Shown: positions 50,701 to 64,000, counted from the first letter of the stretch. The stretch is DNA of 64,000 nt from Coriaria nepalensis (GCA_027186245.1 CP114482.1:15953209-16017208), one strand, 5' to 3'. Notes: generated from the sequence alone by a model not told the origin. Translations and numbers: made by a program.

Positions 50701-50715
50701 GGAACAAAATGTTCT
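50701..50715. repeat. Inverted hexamers with 3-bp spacer, copy 4
   Basis: Same 15-bp sequence in the fourth block. Other C monomers with GGAACAAAATC (for example near 39891, 55821 and 59235) lack the second half-site. Confidence 0.6.
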
Positions 50716-52046
50716 TTCGCACCTGAACCACGGCTTTGATGCATAATTTGCAATGGATCTTTTGAAGGCAACTAGGCATTTGTATAGCCTTAAAATCATG
50801 TCATTGAGTCACTTTTAGTCAGTAAATCATTCGAAATCAACCCAAACGAATCCTATTTTCGCATTTCACACACGACTTTTGTGTAAAACATGCAATTGAT
50901 CTATTGAAGGCAATTATGCGTTTGTTTAGCCTTAAAATCATGTCATTGAGTCTTCTCTAGTCATTAAATCAATTAAAAGTAATTCGAAAGAATTCTATTT
51001 TTTTGCACTTCAAACACGACTTTCGTTCAGAACTTTCAATTCAATAATTGAAGGCAACTATGCATCTTTTTAGCCTTAAAATCATGTCATTGAGTCTCTT
51101 CTAGTCATCAAATCATTTGAAAGCATTTTGAACAAATTCTATTTTCGCTCTTCAATCGAGACTTTTGTGCATAACTTGCAATTGATCTATTCAAGCAAAT
51201 TATCCATTGTTTAGCCTTGAAATCATGTCATCGAGTCTCTTCTAGTAATTAAATAATTTCAAAGAAAATTAAACGAAATCTTTTTTCGCACCTGAACCAC
51301 AGCTTTTGTGCATAATTTGCAACGGATCTTTTGAAGGCAACTAGGCATTTGTATAGCCTTAAAATCATGTCATTGAATCACTTTTAGTCAGTAAATCATT
51401 TGAAATCAATCCAAACGAATTCTATTTTCGCATTTCAAACACGACTTTTGTGTAAAACATGCAATTGATCTATTGAAGGCAATTATGCGTTTGTTTAGCC
51501 TTAAAATCATGTCATTGAGTCTTCTCTAGTCATTAAATCAATTAAAAGTAATTCGAAAGAATTCTATTTTTTCGCACTTCAAACACGACTTTCGTTCAGA
51601 ACTTTCAATTCAATAATTGAAGGCAACTATGCATGTTTTTAGCCTTAAAATCGTGTCATTGAGTCTCTTCTAGTCATCAAATCATTTGAAAGCATTTTGA
51701 ACAAATTCTATTTTCGCTCTTCAATCGAGACTTTTGTGCATAACTTGCAATTGATCTATTCAAGCAAATTATCCATTGTTTAGCCTTGAAATCTTGTCAT
51801 CGAGTCTCTTCAAGTAATTAAATCATTTCAAAGAAATTTAAACGAAATCTTTTTTCGCACCTGAACCACGGCTTTTGTGCATAATTTGCAATGGATCTTT
51901 TGAAGGCGACTAGGCATTTGTATAGCCTTAAAATCATGTCATTGAATCACTTTTAGTCAGTAAATCATTCGAAATCAATTCAAACGAATTCTATTTTCGC
52001 ACTTCAAACCCGACTTTTGTGCAAAACACGCAATTGATCTATTGAA

Positions 52047-55000
52047 GGCAATTATGCATTTGTTTAGCCTTAAAATCATGTCATTGAGTCTTCTCTAGTC
52101 ATTAAATCAATTAAAAGTAATTCGAAAGAATTCTATTTTTTTGCACTTCAAACACGACTTTCGTTCAGAACTTTCAATTCAATAATTGAAGGCAACTATG
52201 CATCTTTTTAGCCTTAAAATCATGTCATTGAGTCTCTTCTAGTCATCAAATCATTTGAAAGCATTTTGAACAAATTCTATTTTCGCTCTTCAATCGAGAC
52301 TTTTGTGCATAACTTGCAATTGATCTATTCAAGCAAATTATCCATTTTTTAGCCTTGAAATCATGTCATCGAGTCTCTTCTAGTAATTAAATCATTTCAA
52401 AGAAATTTAAACGAAATCTTTTTTCGCACTTGAAGCATGACTTTCGTGCATAATTTAGAATGGATCTTTTGAAGGCAACTAGGCATTTGTATAGCCTTAA
52501 AATCATGTCATTGAGTCACTTTTAGTCAGTAAATCATTCGAAATCAATTCAAACGAATGCTATTTTCGCATTTCAAACCCGACTTTTGTGCAAAACATGC
52601 AATATATCTAATAAAGGCAATTATGCGTTTGTTTAGCCTTAAAATCATGTCATTGAGTCTTCTCTAGTCATTAAATGAATTAAAAGTAATTCGAAAGAAT
52701 TCTATTTTTTTGCACTTCAAACACGACTTTCGTTCAGAACTTTCAATTCAATAATTGAAGGCAACTATGCATCTTTTTAGCCTTAAAATCATGTCATTGA
52801 GTCTCTTCTAGTCATCAAATCATTTGAAAGCATTTTGAACATATTCTATTTTCGCTCTTCAATCGAGACTTTTGTGCATAACTTGCAATTGATCTATTCA
52901 AGCAAATTATCCATTGTTTAGCCTTGAAATCATGCCATCGAGTCTCTTCTAGTAATTAAATCATTTCGAAGAAATTTAAACGAAATCTTTTTTCGCACCT
53001 GAACCACGGCTTTTGTGCATAATTTGCAATGGATCTTTTGAGGGCAACTAGGCATTTGTATAGGCTTAAAATCATGTCATTGAATCACTTTTAGTCAGTA
53101 AATCATTCGAAATCAATTCAAACGAATTCTATTTTCGCATTTCAAACCCGACTTTTGTGCAAAGCATGCAATATATCTACTGAAGGCAATTATGCGTTTG
53201 TTTAGCCTTAAAATCATGTCATTGAGTCTTCTCTAGTCATTAAATCAATTAAAAGTAATTCGAAAGAATTCTATTTTTTCGCACTTCAAACACGACTTTC
53301 GTTCAGAACTTGAAATTCAATAATTGAAGGGAACTATGCATCTTTTTAGCCTTAAAATCATGTCATTGAGTCTCTTCTAGTCATCAAATCATTTGAAAGC
53401 ATTTTGAACAAATTCTATTTTCGCTCTTCAATCGAGACTTTTGTGCATAACTTGCAATTGATCTATTCAAGAAAATTATCCATTGTTTAGCCTTGAAATC
53501 ATGTCATCGAGTCTCTTCTAGTAATTAAATCATATCAAAGAAATTTAAACGAAATCTTTTTTCGCACCTGAACCACGGCTTTTGTGCATAATTTGCAATG
53601 GATCTTTTGAAGGCAACTAGGCATTTGTATAGCCTTAAAATCATGTCATTGAATCACTTTTAGTCAGTTAATCATTCGAAATCAATTCAAACGAATTCTA
53701 TTTTCGCATTTCAAACCCGACTTTTGTGCAAAACACGCAATTGATCTATTGAAGGCAATTATGCGTTTGTTTAGCCTTAAAATCATGTCATTGAGTCTTC
53801 TCTAGTCATTAAATCAATTAAAAGTAATACGAAAGAATTCTATTTTTTTGCACTTCAAACACGACTTTCGTTCAGAACTTTCAATTCAATAATTGAAGGC
53901 AACTATGCATCTTTTTAGCCTTAAAATCATGTCATTGAGTCTCTTCTAGTCATCAAATCATTTGAAAGCATTTTGAACAAATTCTATTTTCGCTCTTCAA
54001 TCGAGACTTTTGTGCATAACTTGCAATTGATCTATTCAAGCAAATTATCCAGTTTTTAGCCTTGAAATCATGTCATCGAGTCTCTTCTAGTAATTAAATC
54101 ATTTCAAAGAAATTTAAACGAAATCTTTTTTCGCACTTGAAGCATGACTTTCGTGCATAATTTAGAATGGATCTTTTGAAGGCAACTAGGCATTTGTATA
54201 GCCTTAAAATCATGTCATTGAGTCACTTTTAGTCAGTAAATCATTCGAAATCAATCCAAACGAATTCTATTTTCGCATTTCAAACACGACTTTTGTGTAA
54301 AACATGCAATTGATCTATTGAAGGCAATTATGCGTTTGTTTAGCCTTAAAATCATGTCATTGAGTCTTCTCTAGTCATTAAATCAACTAAAAGTAATTCG
54401 AAAGAATTCTATTTTTTTGCACTTCAAACACGACTTTCGTTCAGAACTTTCAATTCAATAATTGAAGGCAACTATGCATCTTTTTAGCCTTAAAATCATG
54501 TCATTGAGTCTCTTCCAGTCATCTAATCATTTGAAAGCATTTTGAACAAATTCTATTTTCGCTCTTCAATCGAGACTTTTGTGCATAACTTGCAATTGAT
54601 CTATTCAAGCAAATTATCCATTGTTTAGCCTTGAAATCATGTCATCGAGTCTCTTCTAGTAATTAAATCATTTCGAAGAAATTTAAACGAAATCTTTTTT
54701 CGCACCTGAACCACGGCTTTTGTGCATAATTTGCAATGGATCTTTTGAGGGCAACTAGGCATTTGTATAGCCTTAAAATCAAGTCATTGAGTCACTTTTA
54801 GTCAGTAAATCATTCGAAATCAATTCAAACGAATGCTATTTTCGCATTTCAAACCCGACTTTTGTGCAAAACATGCAATATATCTACTAAAGGCAATTAT
54901 GCGTTTGTTTAGCCTTAAAATCATGTCATTGAGTCTTCTCTAGTCATTAAATCAATTAAAAGAAATTCGAAAGAATTCTATTTTTTTGCACTTCAAACAC

Positions 55001-58000
55001 GACTTTCGTTCAGAACTTTCAATTCAATAATTGAAGGCAACTATGCATCTTTTTAGCCTTAAAATCGTGTCATTGAGTCTCTTCTAGTCATCAAATCATT
55101 TGAAAGCATTTTGAACAAATTCTATTTTCGCTCTTCAATCGAGACTTTTGTGCATAACTTGCAATTGATCTATTCAAGCAAATTATCCATTGTTTAGCCT
55201 TGAAATCATGTTATCGAGTCTCTTCTAGTAATTAAATCATTTCAAAGAAATTTAAAAGAAATCTTTTTTCGCACTTGAAGCATGACTTTCGTGCATAATT
55301 TGGAATGGATCTTTTGAAGGCAACTAGGCATTTGTATAGCCTTAAAATCATGTCATTGAGCCACTTTTAGTTAGTAAATCAGTCGAAATCAATTCAAACG
55401 AATTCTATTTTCGCATTTCAAACCCGACTTTTGTGCAAAACACGCAATTGATCTATTGAAGGCAATTATGCGTTTGTTTAGCCTTAAAATCATGTCATTG
55501 AGTCTTCTCTAGTCATTAAATCAATTAAAAGTAATTCGAAAGAATTCTATTTTTTCGCACTTCAAACACAACTTTCGTTCAGAACTTTCAATTCAATAAT
55601 TGAAGGCAACTATGCATCTTGTTCACCTTAAAATCATGTCATTGAGTCTCTTCTAGTCATCAAATCATTTGAAAGCATTTTGAACAAATTCTATTTTCGC
55701 TCTTCAATCGAGACTTTTGTGCATAACTTGCAATTGATCTATTCAAGAAAATTATCCATTGTTTAGCCTTGAAATCATGTCATCGTGTCTCTTCTAGTAA
55801 TTAAATCATTTCAAAGCAATTGGAACAAAATCTTTTTTCGCACCTGAACCACGGCTTTGATGCATAATTTGCAATGGATCTTTTGAAGGCAACTAGGCAT
55901 TTGTATAGCCTTAAAATCATGTCATTGAGTCACTTTCAGTCAGTAAATCATTCGAAATCAATCTAAACGAATTCTATTTTCGCATTTCAAACACGACTTT
56001 TGTGTAAAACATGCAATTGATCTATTGAAGGCAATTATGCGTTTGTTTAGCCTTAAAATCATGTCATTGAGTCTTCTCTAGTCATTAAATCAACTAAAAG
56101 TAATTCGAAAGAATTCTATTTTTTTGCACTTCAAACACGACTTTCGTTCAGAACTTTCAATTCAATAATTGAAGGCAACTATGCATGTTTTTAGCCTTAA
56201 AATCGTGTCATTGAGTCTCTTCTAGTCATCAAATCAATTGAAAGCATTTTGAACAAATTCTATTTTCGCTCTTCAATCGAGACTTTTGTGCATAACTTGC
56301 AATTGATGTTTTCAAGCAAATTATCCATTGTTTAGCCTTGAAATCATGTCATTGAGTCTCTTTTAGTAATTAAATTATTTCAAAGAAATTCGAACGAAAT
56401 CTTTTTTCGCACGTGAACCAATACTTTCGTGCGTAATTTGCAATGGATCTTTTGAAGGCAACTAGGCATTTGCATAGCCTTAAAATCATGTCATTGAATC
56501 ACTTTTAGTCAGTAAATCATTCGAAATCAATTCAAACGAATTCTATTTTCGCATTTCAAACTCGACTTTTGTGCAAAACATGCAATTGATCTATTGAAGG
56601 CAATTATGCGGTTGTTTAGCCTTAAAATCATGTCATTGAGTCTTCTCTAGTCATTAAATCAATTAAAAGTAATTCGAAAGAATTCTATTTTTTCGCACTT
56701 CAAACACGACTTTCGTTCAGAACTTTCAATTCAATAATTGAAGGCAACTATGCATCTTTTTAGCCTTAAAATCATGTCATTGAGTCTCTTCTAGTCATCA
56801 AATCATTTGAAAGCATTTTTTACAAATTCTATTTTCGCTCTTCAATCGAGACTTTTGTGCATAACTTGCAATTGATCTATTCAAGAAAAGTCTCCATTGT
56901 TTAGCCTTGAAATCATGTCATCGAGCCTCTTCTAGTAATTAAATCATTTCAAAGCAATTGGAACAAAATCTTTTTTCGCACCTGAACCACGGCTTTGATG
57001 CATAATTTGCAATGGATCTTTTGAAGGCAACTAGGCATTTGTATAGCCTTAAAATCATGTCATTGAATCACTTTTAGTCAGTAAATCATTCGAAATCAAT
57101 TCAAACGAATTCTATTTTCGCATTTCAAACACGACTTTTGTGCAAAACATGCCATTGATCTATTGAAGGCAATTATGCGTTTGTTTAGCCTTAAAATCAT
57201 GTCATTGAGTCTTCTCTAGTCATTAAATCAATTAAAAGTAAATCGAAAGAATTCTATTTTTTCGCACTTCAAACACGACTTTCGTTCAGAACTTTCAATT
57301 CAATAATTGAAGGCAACTATGCATCTTTTTAGCCTTAAAATCATGTCATTGAGTCTCTTCTAGTCATCAAATCATTTGAAAGCATTTTGAACAAATTCTA
57401 TTTTCGCTCTTCAATCGAGACTTTTGTGCATAACTTGCAATTGATCTATTCAAGCAAATTATCCATTGTTTAGCCTTGAAATCATGTCATCGAGTCTCTT
57501 CTAGTAATTAAATCATTTCGAAGAAATTTAAACGAAATCTTTTTTCGCACCTGAACCACTGCTTTTGTGCATAATTTGCAATGGATCTTTTAAGGGCAAC
57601 TAGGCATTTGTATAGCCTTAAAATCATGTCATTGAGTCACTTTTAGTCAGTAAATCATTCGAAATCAATTCAAACGAATTCTATTTTCGCATTTCAAACC
57701 CGACTTTTGTGCAAAACATGCAATATATCTACTGAAGGCAATTATGCGTTTGTTTAGCCTTAAAATCATGTCATTGAGTCTTCTCTAGTCATTAAATCAA
57801 TTAAAAGTAATTCGAAAGAATTCTATTTTTTCGCACTTCAAACACGACTTTGGTTCTGAACTTTCAATTCAATAATTGAAGGCAACTATGCATCTTTTTA
57901 GCCTTAAAATCATGTCATTGAGTCTCTTCTAGTCATCAAATCATTTGAAAGCATTTTGAACAAATTCTATTTTCGCTCTTCAATCGAGACTTTTCTCCAT

Positions 58001-61000
58001 AACTTGCAATTGATCTATTCAAGCAAATTATCCATTGTTTAGCCTTGAAATCATGTCATCGAGTCTCTTCTAGTAATTAAATCATTTCGAAGAAATTTAA
58101 ACGAAATCTTTTTTCGCACCTGAACCACGGCTTTTGTGCATAATTTGCAATGGATCTTTTGAAGGCAACTACGCATTTGTATAGCCTTAAAATCATGTCA
58201 TTGAGTCACTTTTAGTTAGTAAATCATTCGAAATCAATCCAAACGAATTCTATTTTCGCATTTCAAACACGACTTTTGTGTAAAACATGCAATTGATCTA
58301 TTGAAGGCAATTATGCGTTTGTTTAGCCTTAAAATCATGTTATTGAGTCTTCTCTAGTCATTAAATCAATTAAAAGTAATTCGAAAGAATTCTATTTTTT
58401 TGCACTTCAAACACGACTTTCGTTCAGAACTTTCAATTCAATAATTGAAGGCAACTATGCATCTTTTTAGCCTTAAAATCATGTCATTGAGTCTCTTCTA
58501 GTCATCAAATCATTTGAAAGCATTTTGAACAAATTCTATTTTCGCTCTTCAATCGAGACTTTTGTGCATAACTTGCAATTGATCTATTCAAGCAAATTAT
58601 CCATTGTTTAGCCTTGAAATCATGTCATCGAGTCTCTTCTAGTAATTAAATCATTTCGAAGAAATTTAAACGAAATCTTTTTTCGCACCTGAACCACGAC
58701 TTTTGTGCATAATTTGCAATGGATCTTTTGAAGGCAACTAGGCATTTGTATAGCCTTAAAATCATGTCATCGAATCACTTTTAGTCAGTAAATCATTCGA
58801 AATCAATTCAAACGAATTCTATTTTCGCATTTCAAACCAGACTTTTGTGCAAAACATGCAATTGATCTATTGAAGGCAATTATGCGTTTGTTTAGCCTTA
58901 AAATCATGTCATTGAGTCTTCTCTAGTCATTAAATCAATTAAAAGTAATTCGAAAGAATTTTATTTTTTCGCACTTCAAACACGACTTTCGTTCAGAACT
59001 TTCAATTCAATAATTGAAGGAAACTATGCATCGTTTTAGCATTAAAATCATGTCATTGAGTCTCTTCTAGTCATCAAATCATTTGAAAGCATTTTTTACA
59101 AATTCTATTTTCGCTCTTCAATCGAGACTTTTGTGCATAACTTGCAATTGATCTATTCAAGAAAATTATCCATTGTTTAGCCTTGAAATCATGTCATCGA
59201 GTCTCTTCTAGTAATTAAATCATTTCAAAGCAATTGGAACAAAATCTTTTTTCGCACCTGAACCACGACTTTGATGCATAATTTGCAATGGATCTTTTGA
59301 AGGCAACTAGGCATTTGTATAGCCTTAAAATCATGTCATTGAATCACTTTTAGTCAGTAAATCATTCGAAATCAATTCAAACGAATTCTATTTTCGCATT
59401 TCAAACATGACTTTTGTGCAAAACATGCAATTGATCTATTGAAGGCAATTATGCGTTTGTTTAGCCTTAAAATCATGTCATTGAGTCTTCTCTAGTCATT
59501 AAATCCATTAAAAGTAATTCGAAAGAATTCTATTTTTTCGCACTTCAAACACGACTTTCGTTCAGAACTTTCAATTCAATAATTGAAGGTAACTATGCAT
59601 CTTTTTAGCCTTAAAATCATGTCATTGAGTCTCTTCCAGTCATCTAATTATTTGAAAGCATTTTGAACAAATTCTATTTTCGCTCTTCAATCGAGACTTT
59701 TGTGCATAACTTGCAATTGATGTTTTCAAGCAAATTATCCATTGTTTAGCCTTGAAATCTTGTCATTGAGTCTCTTTTAGTAATTAAATCATTTCAAAGA
59801 AATTCGAACGAAATCTTTTTTCGCACGTGAACCAATACTTTCGTGCGTAATTTGCAATGGATCTTTTGAAGGCAACTAGGCATTTGCATAGCCTTAAAAT
59901 CATGTCATTGAATCACTTTTAGTCAGTAAATCATTCGAAATCAATTCAAACGAATTCTATTTTCGCATTTCAAACCCGACTTTTGTGCAAAACATGCAAT
60001 TGATCTATTGAAGGCAATTATGCGGTTGTTTAGCCTTAAAATCATGTCATTGAGTCTTCTCTAGTCGTTAAATCAATTAAAAGCAATTCGAAAGAATTCT
60101 ATTTTTTCGCACTTAAAACACGACTTTCGTTCAGAACTTTCAATTCAATAATTGAAGGCAACTATGCATCTTTTTAGCCTTAAAATCATGTCATTGAGTC
60201 TCTTCTAGTCATCAAATCATTTGAAAGCATTTTTTACAAATTCTATTTTCGCTCTTCAATCGAGACTTTTGTGCATAACTTGCAATTGATCTATTCAAGA
60301 AAATTATCCATTGTTTAGCCTTGAAATCATGTCATCGAGTCTCTTCTAGTAATTAAATCATTTCAAAGCAATTGGAACAAAATCTTTTTTCGCACCTGAA
60401 CCACGACTTTGATGCATAATTTGCAATGGATCTTTTGAAGGCAACTAGGCATTTGTATAGCCTTAAAATCATGTCATTGAATCACTTTTAGTCAGTAAAT
60501 CATTCGAAATCAATTCAAACGAATTCTATTTTCGCATTTCAAACACGACTTTTGTGCAAAACATGCCATTGATCTATTGAAGGCAATTATGCGTTTGTTT
60601 AGCCTTAAAATCATGTCATTGAGTCTTCTCTAGTCATTAAATCACTTAAAAGTAATTCGAAAGAATTTTATTTTTTCGCACTTCAAACACGACTTTCGTT
60701 CAGAACTTTCAATTCAATAATTGAAGGGAACTATGCATCTTTTTAGCCTTAAAATCATGTCATTGAGTCTCTTCTAGTCATCAAATCATTTAAAAGCATT
60801 TTGAACAAATTCTATTTTCGCTCTTCAATCGAGACTTTTGTGCATAACTTGCAATTGATCTATTCAAGAAAATTATCCATTGTTTAGCCTTGAAATCATG
60901 TCATTGAGTCTCTTTTAGTAATTAAATCATTTCAAAGCAATTGGAACGAAATCTTTTTTCGCACCTGAACCACGGCTTTTGTGCATAATTTGCAATGGAT

Positions 61001-63994
61001 CTTTTGAAGGCAACTAGGCATTTGTATTGCCTTAAAATCATGTCATTGAGTCACTTTTAGTCAGTAAATCATTCGAAATCAATTCAAACGAATTCTATTT
61101 TCGCATTTCCAACCCGACTTTTGTGTAAAACATGCAATTGATCTATTGAAGGCAATTATGCGTTTGTTTAGCCTTAAAATCATGTCATTGAGTCTTCTCT
61201 AGTCATTAAATCAATTAAAAGTAAATCGAAAGAATTCTATTTTTTCGCAGTTCAAACACGACTTTAGTTCAGAACTTTCAATTCAATAATTGAAGGCAAC
61301 TATGCATCTTTTTAGCCTTAAAATCATGTCATTGAGTCTCTTCTAGTCATCAAATCATTTGAAAGCATTTTTTACAAATTCTATTTTCGCTCTTCAATCG
61401 AGACTTTTGTGCATAACTTGCAATTGATCTATTCAAGAAAAGTCTCCATTGTTTAGCCTTGAAATCATGTCATCGAGCCTCTTCTAGTAATTAAATCATT
61501 TCAAAGCAATTGGAACAAAATCTTTTTTCGCACCTGAACCACGGCTTTGATGCATAATTTGCAATGGATCTTTTGAAGGCAACTAGGCATTTGTATAGCC
61601 TTAAAATCATGTCATTGAATCACTTTTAGTCAGTAAATCATTCGAAATCAATTCAAACGAATTCTATTTTCGCATTTCAAACACGACTTTTGTGCAAAAC
61701 ATGCCATTGATCTATTGAAGGCAATTATGCGTTTGTTTAGCCTTAAAATCATGTCATTGAGTCTTCTCTAGTCATTAAATCAATTAAAAGTAAATCGAAA
61801 GAATTCTATTTTTTCGCACTTCAAACACGACTTTCGTTCAGAACTTTCAATTCAATAATTGAAGGCAACTATGCATCTTTTTAGCCTTAAAATCATGTCA
61901 TTGAGTCTCTTCTAGTCATCAAATCATTTCAAAGCATTTTGAACAAATTCTATTTTCGCTCTTCAATCGAGACTTTTGTGCATAACTTGCAATTGATCTA
62001 TTCAAGAAAATTATCCATTGTTTAGCCTTGAAATCATGTCATTGAGTCTCTTTTAGTAATTAAATCATTTCAAAGCAATTGGAACGAAATCTTTTTTCGC
62101 ACCTGAACCACGGCTTTTGTGCATAATTTGCAATGGATCTTTTGAGCGCAACTAGGCATTTGTATAGCCTTAAAATCATGTCATTGGTCACTTTTAGTCA
62201 GTAAATCATTCGAAATCAATCCAAACGAATTCTATTTTCGCATTTCAAACCCGACTTTTGTGCAAAACATGCAATATATCTACTGAAGGCAATTATGCGT
62301 TTGTTTAGCCTTAAAATCATGTCATTGAGTCTTCTCTGGTCATTAAATCAATTAAAAGTAATTCGAAAGAATTCTATTTTTTCGCACTTCAAACACGACT
62401 TTGGTTCTGAACTTTCAATTCAATAATTGAAGGCAACTATGCATCTTTTTAGCCTTAAAATCATGTCATTGAGTCTCTTCTAGTCATCAAATCATTTGAA
62501 AGCATTTTGAACAAATTCTATTTTCGCTCTTCAATCGAGACTTTTCTCCATAACTTGCAATTGATCTATTCAAGCAAATTATCCATTGTTTAGCCTTGAA
62601 ATCATGTCATCGAGTCTCTTCTGGTAATTAAATCATTTCGAAGAAATTTAAACGAAATCTTTTTTCGCACCTGAACCACGGCTTTTGTGCATAATTTGCA
62701 ATGGATCTTTTGAAGGCAACTAGGCATTTGTATAGCCTTAAAATCATGTCATTGAGTCACTTTTAGTCAGTAAATCATTCGAAATCAATCCAAACGAATT
62801 CTATTTTCGCATTTCAAACACGACTTTTGTGTAAAACATGCAATTGATCTATTGAAGGCAATTATGCGTTTGTTTAGCCTTAAAATCATGTTATTGAGTC
62901 TTCTCTAGTCATTAAATCAATTAAAAGTAATTCGAAAGAATTCTATTTTTTCGCACTTCAAACACGACTTTCGTTCAGAACTTTCAATTCAATAATTGAA
63001 GGCAACTATGCATCTTTTTAGCCTTAAAATCATGTCATTGAGTCTCTTCTAGTCATCAAATCATTTGAAAGCATTTTGAACAAATTCTATTTTCGCTCTT
63101 CAATCGAGACTTTTCTCCATAACTTGCAATTGATCTATTCAAGCAAATTATCCATTGTTTAGCCTTGAAATCATGTCATCGAGTCTCTTCTAGTAATTAA
63201 ATCATTTCGAAGAAATTTAAACGAAATCTTTTTTCGCACCTGAACCACGGCTTTTGTGCATAATTTGCAATGGATCTTTTGAAGGCAACTACGCATTTGT
63301 ATAGCCTTAAAATCATGTCATTGAAGCACTTTTAGTCAGTAAATCATTCGTAATCAATTCAAACGAATTCTATTTTCGCATTTCAAACACGACTTTTGTG
63401 CAAAACATGCAATTGATCTATTGAAGGCAATTATGCGTTTGTTTAGCCTTAAAATCATGTCATTGAGTCTTCTCTAGTCATTAAATCAATTAAAAGTAAT
63501 TCGAAAGAATTTTATTTTTTCGCACTTCAAACACGACTTTCGTTCAGAACTTTCAATTCAATAATTGAAGGGAACTATGCATCTTTTTAGCCTTAAAATC
63601 ATGTCATTGAGTCTCTTCTAGTCATCAAATCATTTAAAAGCATTTTGAACAAATTCTATTTTCGCTCTTCAATCGAGACTTTTGTGCATAACTTACAATT
63701 GATCTATTCAAGAAAATTATCCATTGTTTAGCCTTGAAATCATGTCATTGAGTCTCTTTTAGTAATTAAATCATTTCAAAGCAATTGGAACGAAATCTTT
63801 TTTCGCACCTGAACCACGGCTTTTGTGCATAATTTGCAATGGATCTTTTGAAGGCAACTAGGCATTTGTATAGCCTTAAAATCATGTCATTGAATCACTT
63901 TTAGTCAGTAAATCATTCGAAATCAATTCAAACGAATTCTATTTTCGCATTTCAAACACGACTTTTGTGCAAAACATGCAATTGATCTATTGAA
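52047..63994 (+). repeat. Right zone: diverged tetramers with dispersed duplications
   Basis: Units start at 52047, 52616, 53185, 53754, 54323, 54892, 55461, 56030, 56599, 57168, 57737, 58306, 58875, 59444, 60013, 60582, 61151, 61720, 62288, 62857 and 63426. There are no hexamers. All but one of the 21 units are 569 bp; the exception is 61720 (568 bp, one base lost near 62187). Long-range echoes are visible: CTTGAAGCATGAC at 52428, 54135 and 55272; ACGTGAACCAATAC at 56411 and 59825 (3414 bp); AAAAGTCTCC near 56886 and 61438 (4552 bp); TTGGTTCTGAAC near 57851 and 62402, and CTCCATAAC near 57996, 62547 and 63116. The echoes are interleaved, so no clean super-repeat remains. Confidence 0.85.
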
Positions 63995-64000
63995 GGCAAT
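63995..64000 (+). repeat. Truncated start of the next HOR unit
   Basis: The last six bases (GGCAAT) are the start of an A monomer following a complete D, so the array continues past the window end. Confidence 0.85.

Larger units (their letters stand above)
45219..52046 (+). repeat. Zone of a 1707-bp super-repeat (four copies of a three-unit block)
   Basis: Blocks of three tetramers start at 45219, 46926, 48633 and 50340. The first unit of each block has TTCGGAAG and an eight-T run in A, TTTTCGCAATTC (once TATTCGCAATTC) and GTGCATGAC in B, and ATCGTGTCTC with GGAACAAAATGTTC in C. The second has a TTTTTTTGCAC A monomer and, in copies 1, 2 and 4, CAAAGAAAATTAAACG with CCACAGC in C. The third has CATGTTTTTAGCC and AAATCGTGTC in B. 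In copy 3 the second and third units (from C of unit 49202 through unit 49771) are replaced by a type seen at 44650. The last unit of copy 4 changes to a type seen at 44081 from about 51760. Confidence 0.88.
1..64000 (+). repeat. AT-rich satellite array with tetrameric higher-order repeat, spanning the whole window
   Basis: The window is a head-to-tail array of monomers of about 142 bp in one orientation. Four types (A, B, C, D) alternate strictly and make a 569-570 bp unit. Tracking the junction before the A monomer gives 108 complete units, of which nine are 852-bp hexamers. The array runs off both ends of the window, so its true length is unknown. No transposon, inversion, unique spacer or gene interrupts it. 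Coding is excluded directly: the box shared by all monomers holds stop codons in the three forward frames, and the box with its flank closes the three reverse frames as well. Higher-order satellites of this monomer size are typical of eukaryotic centromeres or pericentromeres; that role is inferred here, and the family and host are not recognised. Confidence 0.97.

Noticed and set aside
1..64000. Protein-coding tandem-repeat gene or short open frames
   Set aside because: The shared box and its flank contain stops in all six frames in every monomer, and the unit length (569) is not a multiple of three. Any open frame is about one monomer long and has no supporting features.
1..64000. CRISPR array
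   Set aside because: There are no unique spacers between short repeats. The whole sequence is repeat, with monomers of about 142 bp, and variation is by substitution.

Overview
The whole 64 kb is one uninterrupted satellite-DNA array. I see no gene, RNA gene, transposon insertion, inversion or unique sequence. The repeat is AT-rich (44 G+C in the 144 bases of one A monomer that I counted, about 31%) and every monomer points the same way. Monomer length (about 142 bp), homogeneity, and the higher-order organisation suggest a eukaryotic centromeric or pericentromeric (or other heterochromatic) array from a long-read assembly. I cannot name the species or place the family in a known satellite from the sequence alone.

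Four monomer types, A (144 bp), B (142-143 bp), C (141 bp) and D (142 bp), follow one another in fixed order and form a tetrameric higher-order repeat (HOR) of 569-570 bp. Walking the D-to-A junction through the window gives 108 complete HOR units: 99 tetramers and 9 hexamers of 852 bp, about 450 monomers, plus a 6-base stub of the next unit. The hexamers have the order A-B-C-(D/B hybrid)-C'-D'. They arose by a D-B crossover inside a 25-bp box that all four monomers share.

Above the tetramer there is a third level of order, different in each zone. 1-5692: tetramers only, with traces of a 2278-bp (four-unit) period. 5693-21621: just over three copies of a 4836-bp block made of one hexamer and seven tetramers, nearly identical from copy to copy. 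21622-31291: mixed tetramers and hexamers. 31292-36407: two copies of a 2558-bp block. 36408-45218: more diverged tetramers with one hexamer and small deletions. 45219-52046: four copies of a 1707-bp (three-unit) block. 52047-64000: diverged tetramers with dispersed 1707, 3414 and 4551-bp spacings.

The zones look like successive local amplifications, overwritten by conversion and unequal exchange. Nothing in the window encodes protein: the shared box closes all three forward frames and, with a few flanking bases, all three reverse frames in every monomer, so no open frame can run much beyond one monomer. Any function would be structural or through DNA-binding proteins, with the shared box and the dyad at the end of A as the best candidate sites. 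All period and identity statements come from reading anchor positions by eye, not from an alignment program.
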